DNA from: Negativicutes bacterium
Lineage (GTDB): Bacteria > Bacillota_C > Negativicutes > Acidaminococcales > Acidaminococcaceae
NCBI GenBank assembly: GCA_009930275.1
Contig: RZYP01000129.1
Span: 1 to 5,787, forward strand
Direction of reading: 5' to 3'
DNA: 5,787 nt
The translations under genes and the position numbers were made by a program. The notes below the pieces were generated by a model. That model had not been told where the DNA came from. It worked only from the letters and a program-made list of their open reading frames with translations, and made no database searches. Every line of letters begins with the position of its first letter. Position 1 is the stretch's first letter. Below, piece after piece: positions 1 to 5,120 of this stretch.

Positions 1-45
1 CTCAGAAAAAGCTTCTTTCCAAGTTGCAATTGAGGGGGATAAAAA
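1..45 (+). promoter_or_regulatory. Leader and ribosome binding site of the P-II gene
   Basis: The window opens inside the leader of the P-II gene. A strong purine-rich Shine-Dalgarno site, GAGGGGG at 32-38, lies 7 bases before the ATG at 46. Upstream of it, GAAAAAGCTTCTTTC (about 5-19) is a short imperfect palindrome centred on AAGCTT. The promoter is not visible and may lie before the window, so I cannot say whether the gene is transcribed alone or as the last gene of a longer operon. Confidence 0.6.
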
Positions 46-408
46 ATGAAACCACTAACTAAAATTGAGATAATTACCCGCCCGGAAAAATTGGAAGAAT
101 TGAAAATCGCCATGCAGGAAATAGGAGCGCCAGGCATGACCGTAACGCAAGTTTATGGCTGCGGTCTCTCCAAAGGCCACAAAGAAGTTTATCGCGGCAG
201 GGAAGTTAACGTAAATTTATTGCCCGGCATCAAGGTCGAGCTGGTTGTTTGCGAGGTTCCTGTCGAAACAGTTGTTGACACTGCCAAAAAAGTCTGCCAT
301 ACAGGCAAAGTCGGCGATGGTAAAATCTTTGTCTACCCTATCGCCAATGCCGTCAGGATCCGTACTGGCGAAGAAGGCGAAATAGCGATAATCGACCCCG
401 AAGATTAA
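46..408 (+). CDS. P-II family nitrogen regulatory protein (GlnB/GlnK-like)
   Basis: A 120-residue P-II signalling protein, the usual family length. P-II proteins are cytosolic trimers that sense ATP/ADP and 2-oxoglutarate and control ammonium transporters, nitrogen enzymes or regulators. Visible marks are the GMTVTQVYGCG strand and T-loop entry (residues 30-40), the T-loop with KGHKEVYRG (43-51), the B-loop TGKVGDGKIFVYP (86-98) and the C-loop RIRTGEEGEIAI (104-115). Aligned without gaps to E. coli GlnB, the uridylylated Tyr51 is replaced by Val54, so classical uridylylation at that site is impossible. Gln39, which coordinates Mg-2-oxoglutarate in canonical P-II, is replaced by Ser42. The ATG at 46 has a good ribosome site. 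A terminator follows directly, so it is the last or only gene of its unit; no amt or glnA gene is visible, and its target is unknown. Confidence 0.95.
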   Translation: MKPLTKIEIITRPEKLEELKIAMQEIGAPGMTVTQVYGCGLSKGHKEVYRGREVNVNLLPGIKVELVVCEVPVETVVDTAKKVCHTGKVGDGKIFVYPIANAVRIRTGEEGEIAIIDPED

Positions 409-426
409 TATGAAATGATACACCTG

Positions 427-464
427 AAAAGGAAGCATGGCGATTTAACCATGCTTCCTTTTCT
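427..464 (+). terminator. Rho-independent terminator after the P-II gene
   Basis: A perfect 14-bp stem pairs AAAAGGAAGCATGG (427-440) with its complement at 449-462 around an 8-base loop. The 3' arm ends in TTTT and runs on into CTTT. It begins 18 bases after the P-II stop codon and ends that transcription unit. The A-tract before the stem also makes it potentially active on the opposite strand. Confidence 0.92.
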
Positions 465-523
465 TTGCCAATATTAACAACCAAACTATATCAATAATAC
501 TGATGCAATATAATACCTTTTCG

Positions 524-562
524 TTGTATCGCCAATACAAATGGGCAGGATTTTTTTATAAA
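524..562 (+). promoter_or_regulatory. Candidate promoter/operator of the small-protein/YeeE operon
   Basis: A perfect inverted repeat, TTGTAT-CGCCA-ATACAA (524-540), is followed by a -10-like TATAAA at 557-562. A weak -35 match (AATACA, 534-539, 17-bp spacer) would fall inside the repeat, as expected of an operator overlapping a promoter. The -35 match is poor, so the assignment rests on the -10 and the symmetry. No regulator can be named. Confidence 0.33.
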
Positions 563-564
563 AG

Positions 565-590
565 AAGAATAACTCTTAATAAGTATTCTT
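565..590 (+). repeat. Inverted repeat in the leader of the 86-residue protein gene
   Basis: AAGAATA (565-571) is repeated inverted as TATTCTT (584-590) around a 12-base centre that itself contains the small palindrome CTTAATAAG. It lies between the candidate -10 and the ribosome binding site. It could be an operator or an RNA hairpin in the leader; the run after it (TTTGTTATTT) is too poor in T for a confident terminator. Function is unknown. Confidence 0.35.
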
Positions 591-603
591 TTTGTTATTT
601 GGC

Positions 604-611
604 GAGGGGGG
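604..611 (+). promoter_or_regulatory. Ribosome binding site that sets the start at 623
   Basis: GAGGGGGG lies 11 bases before the ATG at 623. The in-frame ATG at 503 has no comparable site before it, and the residues it would add look like translated AT-rich leader, so the downstream start is preferred. Confidence 0.7.
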
Positions 612-622
612 CAGCGTATACT

Positions 623-883
623 ATGGGTACTAAACATGATTCACCTAAAATTATTCAACTTCATCGTCGAAAAGAAGACCAAAACGCCGATTTGCTCGAA
701 AAACTTGCTGCTATGGCTCGCGATAGCAAACTTAAAGGCTTTGTTTTCGCTGGTTATAATGATGAGAGCAGCATTATAACCGCCTGTATTGATGTTACTT
801 CTGTAGAGATGCAGACCCTGATCAGTTATCTGCAAATCAGAAATATAAGGGAAATAATTTTGGGCGAAGAAGAAGAGGATTAA
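623..883 (+). CDS. Unrecognised 86-residue acidic-tailed protein, first gene of the YeeE/YedE operon
   Basis: An 86-residue protein with no signal peptide or membrane segment, so probably cytosolic. It opens with a basic stretch, KIIQLHRRK (9-17), then has a predicted helix (about 21-36), a hydrophobic strand-like KGFVFAGY (38-45), a second one around SIITACIDV (50-58), a helix (61-73) and an acidic end, GEEEED. The pattern suggests a small alpha/beta fold. The start is the ATG at 623, because an in-frame ATG at 503 lacks a ribosome site and its 40 extra residues look like translated leader. The stop is 23 bases before the first YeeE/YedE start with no terminator between, so co-transcription is likely. 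It has one cysteine (Cys55) and no CPxP motif, so it is not a TusA/YeeD-type sulfur carrier. The IIQLHRR start faintly recalls short hypothetical proteins of phages and Proteobacteria; this is only an impression. Function unknown. Confidence 0.75.
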   Translation: MGTKHDSPKIIQLHRRKEDQNADLLEKLAAMARDSKLKGFVFAGYNDESSIITACIDVTSVEMQTLISYLQIRNIREIILGEEEED

Positions 884-891
884 AGGAATTG

Positions 892-900
892 AAGGAGGTT
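892..900 (+). promoter_or_regulatory. Ribosome binding site that sets the start at 907
   Basis: AAGGAGGTT is a near-perfect Shine-Dalgarno sequence 6 bases before the ATG at 907. It would lie inside the coding region if the in-frame TTG at 889 were used, which argues for the ATG. Confidence 0.85.
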
Positions 901-906
901 GGAAAC

Positions 907-1422
907 ATGAAAACAAATGACGGTTGGAATCCCTATCTGGCAGGCGCCCTGAGTGGTTTGGTGTCAATCGGCTCTGTCTGGATTGCAGGCAAATACCTAG
1001 GTGCCTCGACGACTTTTGTCCGAGCTGCCGGTATGTTAGAACAAATCTTTTCGCCGGAACGGCTTGCTAAAATGCCCTATTTCATCAAAACAGCCCCTAT
1101 AATCGACTGGCAATGGATGGTCGTACTGGGAATTGCCATTGGCGCTTTTATTTCCGCTGTTACATCCGGCAGTTTCGCCATTAAGCCAATCCCCGACCTC
1201 TGGGCAGAGAAATTTGGCCCAAGTATTAAAACAAGAGCGATTATCGCTTTTGTGGGCGGCATTATTGCTATGTTCGGTGCCCGTCTTGCTGATGGCTGTC
1301 CTAGCGGCCACGGTCTTAGCGGAGCTCTGCAGCTTGCAGTCAGCGGCTATATCGCATTGGCCTGTTTCTTCATCGGTGGCATTATCTCGGCCAATGTGCT
1401 TTACCGGGGAGGTGACCAATAA
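907..1422 (+). CDS. YeeE/YedE family half-size membrane transporter, first subunit (thiosulfate/sulfur-compound type)
   Basis: A 171-residue inner-membrane protein of the YeeE/YedE (Sulf_transp) family, whose characterised members (TsuA/YeeE) import thiosulfate. Hydrophobic segments lie at about 11-30, 70-88, 110-127 and 142-163. The family signature is the ADGCPSGHGLSG loop (129-140) with Cys131, followed by a glycine-rich helix; LGASTTF (31-37) matches the re-entrant loop of the N-terminal half. At half the length of fused YeeE, it must pair with a second half, which is encoded next. Start: ATG at 907 behind AAGGAGGTT, not the TTG at 889. Its last base overlaps the next ATG (TAATG), which points to translational coupling and fixed stoichiometry. 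The substrate is inferred from the family; other sulfur compounds remain possible. The family call is firm. Confidence 0.9.
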   Translation: MKTNDGWNPYLAGALSGLVSIGSVWIAGKYLGASTTFVRAAGMLEQIFSPERLAKMPYFIKTAPIIDWQWMVVLGIAIGAFISAVTSGSFAIKPIPDLWAEKFGPSIKTRAIIAFVGGIIAMFGARLADGCPSGHGLSGALQLAVSGYIALACFFIGGIISANVLYRGGDQ

Positions 1423-1949
1423 TGTCTACTCTCATGTATGGATTAATTACGGGTATTCTTTTTGGGTTTTTCCTGCAAAAAGGGCGCGTCCTGCGCTATG
1501 ATAAACAAATCAGCGCGCTGTTGATGCAAGATATGACAATAGTGAAATTTATGCTTTCACACATTGTCGTAGCCATGGTGGGAGTATATTTTCTGCTTGA
1601 CCTTGGATTAGTTAAATTGTCTCTGAAACCGACTATTCTGGGTGCCTTAGTATTTGGCGGGCTCATTTTCGGTCTTGGTTGGGGACTCCTGGGTTATTGC
1701 CCAGGTACTTCACTCGGCGCTTTAGGCGAAGGACGCATCGATGCCATCTGGGGCATGGCCGGCATGGTCGTGGGGGCCGCTATATATGCTGAGGCTTATC
1801 CTTATTTGCAAAAAACAGTGCTAACTTGGGGTAATTTTGGCAAAATTACTATTCCGCAGGTATTGGGCGTCAATCACTGGTTTGTGATTATTCCTTTTAT
1901 CTTGCTCGTGGGTGCCTTATTCGCCTGGTTTGAAAAAAAAGGACTATAA
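1422..1949 (+). CDS. YeeE/YedE family half-size membrane transporter, second subunit
   Basis: A 175-residue inner-membrane protein, the partner half of the preceding YeeE/YedE protein. Hydrophobic segments lie at about 4-19, 42-62, 70-91, 106-124 and 152-170. The start, ITGILFGFFLQKGRVLRYDKQ (within residues 9-29), and the loop GLLGYCPGTSLGALGEGR (88-105) with Cys93 are typical of the C-terminal-like half. Such cysteines are proposed to relay thiosulfate through hydrogen bonds in TsuA/YeeE. Translation starts at the ATG at 1422, one base inside the previous stop, behind GGAGGTGA (1408-1415). The loop after the first helix lacks the cysteine found there in some longer family members. A terminator follows the stop, so this is the last gene of the operon. 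No rhodanese, TusA or sulfite gene is nearby to settle the substrate. Confidence 0.9.
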   Translation: MSTLMYGLITGILFGFFLQKGRVLRYDKQISALLMQDMTIVKFMLSHIVVAMVGVYFLLDLGLVKLSLKPTILGALVFGGLIFGLGWGLLGYCPGTSLGALGEGRIDAIWGMAGMVVGAAIYAEAYPYLQKTVLTWGNFGKITIPQVLGVNHWFVIIPFILLVGALFAWFEKKGL

Positions 1950-1964
1950 CTAAATAGTTAGCTG

Positions 1965-2020
1965 AAACCCGCATCCTCCTTATTTCTTTATTGAAAAAGG
2001 ATGGTGCGGGTTTAATTTTC
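1965..2020 (+). terminator. Rho-independent terminator after the YeeE/YedE pair
   Basis: AAACCCGCA (1965-1973) pairs with TGCGGGTTT (2005-2013). After a short internal mismatch the stem continues as TCCTT (about 1977-1981) with AAGGA (1997-2001). The 3' side runs into TTTAATTTT. It starts 15 bases after the stop at 1949 and closes the operon. Confidence 0.85.
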
Positions 2021-2048
2021 GCAAATTAAGCAATATTTAAAAACAATA

Positions 2049-2080
2049 GTGACATCTATATTATCATTAGTGTATACTAA
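2049..2080 (+). promoter_or_regulatory. Candidate promoter with a palindromic operator over its -10
   Basis: GTGACA (2049-2054, five of six matches to the -35 consensus) and TATACT (2073-2078, five of six to -10) are 18 bases apart. The -10 is embedded in the inverted repeat TTAGT-GTAT-ACTAA (2067-2080), whose core GTGTATAC fits the loose GTnTAnAC pattern bound by some GntR-family repressors. Placement over the -10 would suit repression. Dicarboxylate genes are often under GntR or two-component control, but the regulator here is unknown. Confidence 0.42.
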
Positions 2081-2230
2081 TATTCATACTATCCTCAAAA
2101 AGCATGTTTTAATATTGTCTATATCGTCAAGCAGGATATGCTATCTCTCTTATTCTTTAGAAATCTCCGACTATGGCGCAAAAATCCATCGCAGATAATT
2201 TTTAACAGATGATGGGAGCCGAAAGTCGTT

Positions 2231-2239
2231 TGATATAAA
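2231..2239 (+). promoter_or_regulatory. Possible second, extended -10 promoter for dcuB
   Basis: TGATATAAA has the TGn extension followed by a five-of-six -10 match (TATAAA, 2234-2239). There is no good -35 at the right distance, which extended -10 promoters can tolerate. It would give dcuB a leader of about 70 bases. The support is weak. Confidence 0.25.
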
Positions 2240-2314
2240 AAGCATCTTGCTGGGCCTGGCATTTCCGCCTATCAGTAAGAACCTATTTACTATATTTTTT
2301 GCGGGGGTGTCTCA

Positions 2315-3661
2315 ATGTTAATGTTATTAGGTTTTCTTATTTTAATTGCCTGCCTTGTTATTGGTGTTCGTCGTGGCGGTATAGGCTTAGCTGCTGTTTC
2401 TGCTATCGGTCTGGTTTTCTTTATTTTCGTGATGGGATTAAAGCCAGGCAATCCACCGGTTGCTGTTATGCTGACCATTATGGCGGTTGTTACTTGTTCC
2501 GCTTTCCTTCAAGCATCCAAAGGTCTGGATGTTATGCTGAAATACGCTGAAAAGTTTTTACGCAGCAATCCTAAATATATCACTATTTTAGCGCCTCTCA
2601 CTACTTGGACCTTGGCTGTACTTTGCGGTACAGGTCACGTTGTTTATACGATGTTCCCTATTATTTACGATATAGCTATTAAACAGAATATCCGTCCGGA
2701 ACGTCCTATGGCCGTTTCCTCCGTTGCCTCCCAAATGGGCGTTTGTGCTTCTCCTGCTTCTGTTGCGGTTGTTTCGGCCGTAGCGATACTTGGCTCAAGC
2801 CCGCATCCGTTTGGTGTTATGCAAATCCTTTCAGTTTCTATCCCAGCCACATTGATTGGCGTCATTATCGCCGGCTTGTGGAGCCTCAACAGAGGCGCTG
2901 ATCTGGATAAAGACGAACAATTCCAGGCTAAAATCGCTGATCCTGAGCAAAAAGCCTATGTCTATGGCAGCCTTGACGACAAAAGCCTGGTAAATAAAAA
3001 ATTGCCTCAATCAGCTTATAATGCTGCCATTATCTTCCTTATGGGCATCGCGGTAATTGCCCTTTTCGGCAGTTTCCCTCAGCTTTTGCCAAAAGTCGCT
3101 AATGCCAAGGGTGTCTTGAAACCCTTCTCTATGACACCTGTCATCCAGCTCATGATGCTCTCTATTGCCGCTATCATTATGCTGGTATGCAATGTGAAAA
3201 CTTCAGATGTTGCTTCCGGTTCTGTCTTTAAGTCTGGCATGACTGCCATCGTTTCTGTTTACGGTGTTGCCTGGATGGCTGACACCTACTTCGGTGCTTA
3301 TCTGCCTGTCATGAAAAAGACTCTCAGCGACGTTGTGCTTGCCTACCCTTGGATGTACGCTATCGTACTCTTCCTGGTTTCCAAGTTAATCAATTCGCAA
3401 GCAGCCGCGGTTACCGTCATTGTACCAATGGCTCTCAGCGTTGGCGTTGATCCGCTGATCATTGTTGGCTTCATGCCGGCCGCTTATGGCTATTTCGTGC
3501 TTCCTACCTACCCGTCAGACCTTGCCTGCATTGGTTTTGACCGTTCCGGCACTACCAACATCGGTAAGTTCATTATCAACCACAGCTTCCTGATCCCAGG
3601 CCTCATCGGCGTAGGATCCGCATGCGCTGCAGGTTATATGCTAGTTCACACATTTTATTAA
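2315..3661 (+). CDS. dcuB: Anaerobic C4-dicarboxylate exchanger DcuB
   Basis: A 448-residue inner-membrane antiporter of the DcuA/DcuB family, which takes up fumarate, malate or aspartate and exports succinate during fumarate respiration. Length and sequence track E. coli DcuB (446 residues) more closely than DcuA: LCGTGHVVYTMFPIIYD (103-119), NIRPERPMA (125-133), GADLDKDEQF (194-203), AYVYG (214-218), SKLINSQAAA (356-365), LPTYPSDLACIGFDRSGTT (396-414) and INHSFLIPG (421-429). Ten or more hydrophobic segments are separated by a hydrophilic cytoplasmic loop around 190-232. Lys357, Thr398 and Asp402 match the residues linked in E. coli DcuB to control of the DcuS sensor (Lys353, Thr394, Asp398); from memory, DcuA lacks the Lys and Asp. 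The start is the ATG at 2315, 5 bases after GGGGGTG; an ATG two codons later is possible. It is monocistronic, with its own terminator, and no dcuSR or fumarase gene is in view. Confidence 0.95.
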   Translation: MLMLLGFLILIACLVIGVRRGGIGLAAVSAIGLVFFIFVMGLKPGNPPVAVMLTIMAVVTCSAFLQASKGLDVMLKYAEKFLRSNPKYITILAPLTTWTLAVLCGTGHVVYTMFPIIYDIAIKQNIRPERPMAVSSVASQMGVCASPASVAVVSAVAILGSSPHPFGVMQILSVSIPATLIGVIIAGLWSLNRGADLDKDEQFQAKIADPEQKAYVYGSLDDKSLVNKKLPQSAYNAAIIFLMGIAVIALFGSFPQLLPKVANAKGVLKPFSMTPVIQLMMLSIAAIIMLVCNVKTSDVASGSVFKSGMTAIVSVYGVAWMADTYFGAYLPVMKKTLSDVVLAYPWMYAIVLFLVSKLINSQAAAVTVIVPMALSVGVDPLIIVGFMPAAYGYFVLPTYPSDLACIGFDRSGTTNIGKFIINHSFLIPGLIGVGSACAAGYMLVHTFY

Positions 3662-3685
3662 TAAAAAATATTCTTGCATTAACAC

Positions 3686-3719
3686 AAACTCCCTTAGCAT
3701 AAGCTGAGGGAGTTTTTTA
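3686..3719 (+). terminator. Rho-independent terminator after dcuB
   Basis: A 13-bp stem with one G-U pair joins AAACTCCCTTAGC (3686-3698) to GCTGAGGGAGTTT (3703-3715) around the loop ATAA, then TTT. Six consecutive T residues span the end of the stem and the tail. It is a strong terminator that isolates dcuB from the alcohol dehydrogenase gene. Confidence 0.93.
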
Positions 3720-3764
3720 TTACCAGTTAAATTTTTTTACTGCTTCTTTGCTCTTTACAATTAT

Positions 3765-3794
3765 TTGTTTTTTTCAAACCCGAAGCTTTATAAT
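3765..3794 (+). promoter_or_regulatory. Candidate promoter of the alcohol dehydrogenase gene
   Basis: A consensus -10, TATAAT (3789-3794), is preceded 18 bases upstream by a partial -35, TTGTTT (3765-3770). Transcription would start near 3801, giving a leader of about 95 bases. A perfect TTGACA also occurs at 3828-3833, but its nearest -10-like TATTAT (3856-3861) is 22 bases away. Confidence 0.45.
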
Positions 3795-3844
3795 AGAGTT
3801 ATGGTCAGGTGTTGCATAGCCTTTTGTTTGACATGATTTTAATA

Positions 3845-3878
3845 GCAAATTCCCATATTATAGAAAAACTAAATTTGC
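3845..3878 (+). repeat. Inverted repeat just before the alcohol dehydrogenase ribosome site
   Basis: GCAAATT (3845-3851) is mirrored by AATTTGC (3872-3878) with 20 bases between. The 3' arm ends just before the ribosome site AAGGTGGT (3880-3887). In RNA it would form a loose hairpin beside the ribosome site; in DNA the arms could bind a dimeric regulator. The arms are AT-rich and may be chance. Confidence 0.25.
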
Positions 3879-3894
3879 AAAGGTGGTAGTACTC

Positions 3895-5076
3895 ATGGAC
3901 ACATTTAATTATCATGCGCCGACAAAAATTATTTTCGGCAAAAATACGGAGCTACAGGTCGGACGAATGGTAAAAAACTCTTTTTGCAAAAAAGTTCTCG
4001 TCCATTATGGCGGCAGCAGCGCAAAAAAATCCGGACTCTTAGACCGTGTTTTTACCTCTTTAAAGGACGCCGGCATAGAATATACAGAGCTAGGGGGTGT
4101 TATCCCTAATCCGCGTCTTGCCACTGTTTATGAAGGTATAACGCTCTGCAAGAAAGAAAAGGTTGATTTTATCCTGGCGGTCGGCGGCGGCAGCGTTATC
4201 GACAGTGCCAAGGCCATTGGCTATGGTGTTGCTAATGATGGTGACGTCTGGGATTTGTATGCCGGAGTGCGGCTGCCGCTTGGCGGCTGCCTGCCTGTCG
4301 GTGCTATCGTAACAATTCCCGCTGCCGGCAGCGAAATGAGCAACGTTTCCGTTATCACCAATGAAGATGGTTGGTTGAAAAGGTCCTTAGGCTCGGAAGC
4401 GGGCTACTGCCAGTTTGCCATCATGAATCCCGAGCTAACCTATACTCTGCCTCCATACCAGACAGCCAGCGGCGCCACCGATATTCTGCTGCATACTATG
4501 GAACGCTATTTCGCCAGAGTCAAAACCCTGGAAATTTCTGATGCACTCGGGGAGAGCCTGATGCGCTCGGTAATGTACAACGCAAAAGTACTTCTCCAGG
4601 AACCTGCAAATTTTGAGGCCAGGGCAACAATAATGTGGGCCAGCAGCCTTTCACATAATGGCGTCACCGGTGACCGCTCTTACGGAGACTGGGGCTGTCA
4701 TCAGCTTGAGCACGAACTGGGCGGCATGTTTGATGTGGCTCATGGCGCAGGCCTTGCCGCCGTATGGGGCAGTTGGGCTCGCTATGTTTACAAGGAAAAC
4801 CCGGCGCGTTTCGCTCAATTTGCAGTAAATATCCTGAATGTGCCTAACCATTTTGATAATCCTGCCAGAACGGCCCTTGACGGCATTGCCGCTATGGAAG
4901 ACTTCTTCCGCAGCATCGGTATGCCAACCTCAATTAAAGACATGGGTATAGACTTAACAGAAGAACAAATTAAAGAGTTAGCCTACAAATGCAGCTTTAT
5001 GGGCAAAAGAACGATTGGTGCCTTTAAAACACTCGCCATACCTGACATAGAAGAAATTTATCGCATGGCCAGATAA
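3895..5076 (+). CDS. Iron-containing alcohol dehydrogenase, butanol dehydrogenase/YqhD type
   Basis: A 393-residue cytosolic group III (metal-dependent) alcohol dehydrogenase that reduces aldehydes to alcohols with NAD(P)H. The N-terminal nucleotide-binding domain carries GGSSAKKSG (39-47) and GGGSVIDSAKAIG (97-109). The helical C-terminal domain supplies the metal ligands Asp196 and His200 (ATDILLH), His269 (CHQLEHELGG) and His283 (AHGAGLA), spaced as in FucO and YqhD. Gly and Ser residues around 39-42, where FucO has the NAD-selecting Asp, suggest NADPH use, as in YqhD. FNYHAPTKIIFGK (4-16) is typical of the BdhA/YqhD branch. The start is the ATG at 3895, 7 bases after AAGGTGGT; the in-frame GTG at 3883 lies inside that ribosome site. 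It is flanked by terminators and appears monocistronic. Butyraldehyde, propionaldehyde or a broad aldehyde range are all plausible substrates, so no gene symbol is given. Confidence 0.94.
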   Translation: MDTFNYHAPTKIIFGKNTELQVGRMVKNSFCKKVLVHYGGSSAKKSGLLDRVFTSLKDAGIEYTELGGVIPNPRLATVYEGITLCKKEKVDFILAVGGGSVIDSAKAIGYGVANDGDVWDLYAGVRLPLGGCLPVGAIVTIPAAGSEMSNVSVITNEDGWLKRSLGSEAGYCQFAIMNPELTYTLPPYQTASGATDILLHTMERYFARVKTLEISDALGESLMRSVMYNAKVLLQEPANFEARATIMWASSLSHNGVTGDRSYGDWGCHQLEHELGGMFDVAHGAGLAAVWGSWARYVYKENPARFAQFAVNILNVPNHFDNPARTALDGIAAMEDFFRSIGMPTSIKDMGIDLTEEQIKELAYKCSFMGKRTIGAFKTLAIPDIEEIYRMAR

Positions 5077-5079
5077 AAT

Positions 5080-5116
5080 AATCCCTCAGTTCGCACCGCG
5101 AACTGAGGGATTTACT
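5080..5116. terminator. Bidirectional terminator shared by the alcohol dehydrogenase gene and pduL
   Basis: A perfect 15-bp stem, AATCCCTCAGTTCGC (5080-5094) with its complement at 5098-5112, closes on a 3-base loop. The plus-strand side continues TTTACTT; the minus-strand side continues ATTATTTTAT. It lies 4 bases after the dehydrogenase stop (5076) and 9 bases beyond the pduL stop (5121), so it serves both converging genes. Confidence 0.93.
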
Positions 5117-5120
5117 TCTA

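Larger units (their letters stand above)
2021..2314 (+). other. Long non-coding stretch upstream of dcuB
   Basis: About 295 bases with no credible reading frame. It holds a promoter-like element under a palindrome (2049-2080), nested complementary segments (2168-2228), an extended -10-like TGATATAAA (2231-2239) that could be a second promoter, and the dcuB ribosome site GGGGGTG (2303-2309). I recognise no known riboswitch or small RNA in it. If the first promoter is used, dcuB has a leader of about 230 bases, long enough for RNA-level control. Confidence 0.5.

Noticed and set aside
503..622. N-terminal extension of the 86-residue protein from the ATG at 503
   Set aside because: There is no ribosome site before 503, the extra residues are rich in Tyr/Phe/Lys as expected of translated AT-rich DNA, and the stretch holds promoter-like and inverted-repeat elements. 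The ATG at 623 has GAGGGGGG upstream.
889..906. TTG start for the first YeeE/YedE gene
   Set aside because: The Shine-Dalgarno AAGGAGGTT (892-900) lies inside this extension and is correctly spaced for the ATG at 907.
1036..1501. Open frames on the other strand and in the +2 frame across the YeeE/YedE genes
   Set aside because: They overlap clearly conserved coding sequence, lack ribosome sites and show no recognisable protein features.
3883..3894. GTG start for the alcohol dehydrogenase
   Set aside because: The GTG is part of the ribosome site AAGGTGGT that serves the ATG at 3895.
3703..5112. Shared CTGAGGGA word in the terminators after dcuB and the alcohol dehydrogenase gene, as a dispersed repeat
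   Set aside because: Only eight bases are shared within otherwise different stems, which fits chance in GC-rich terminator arms.
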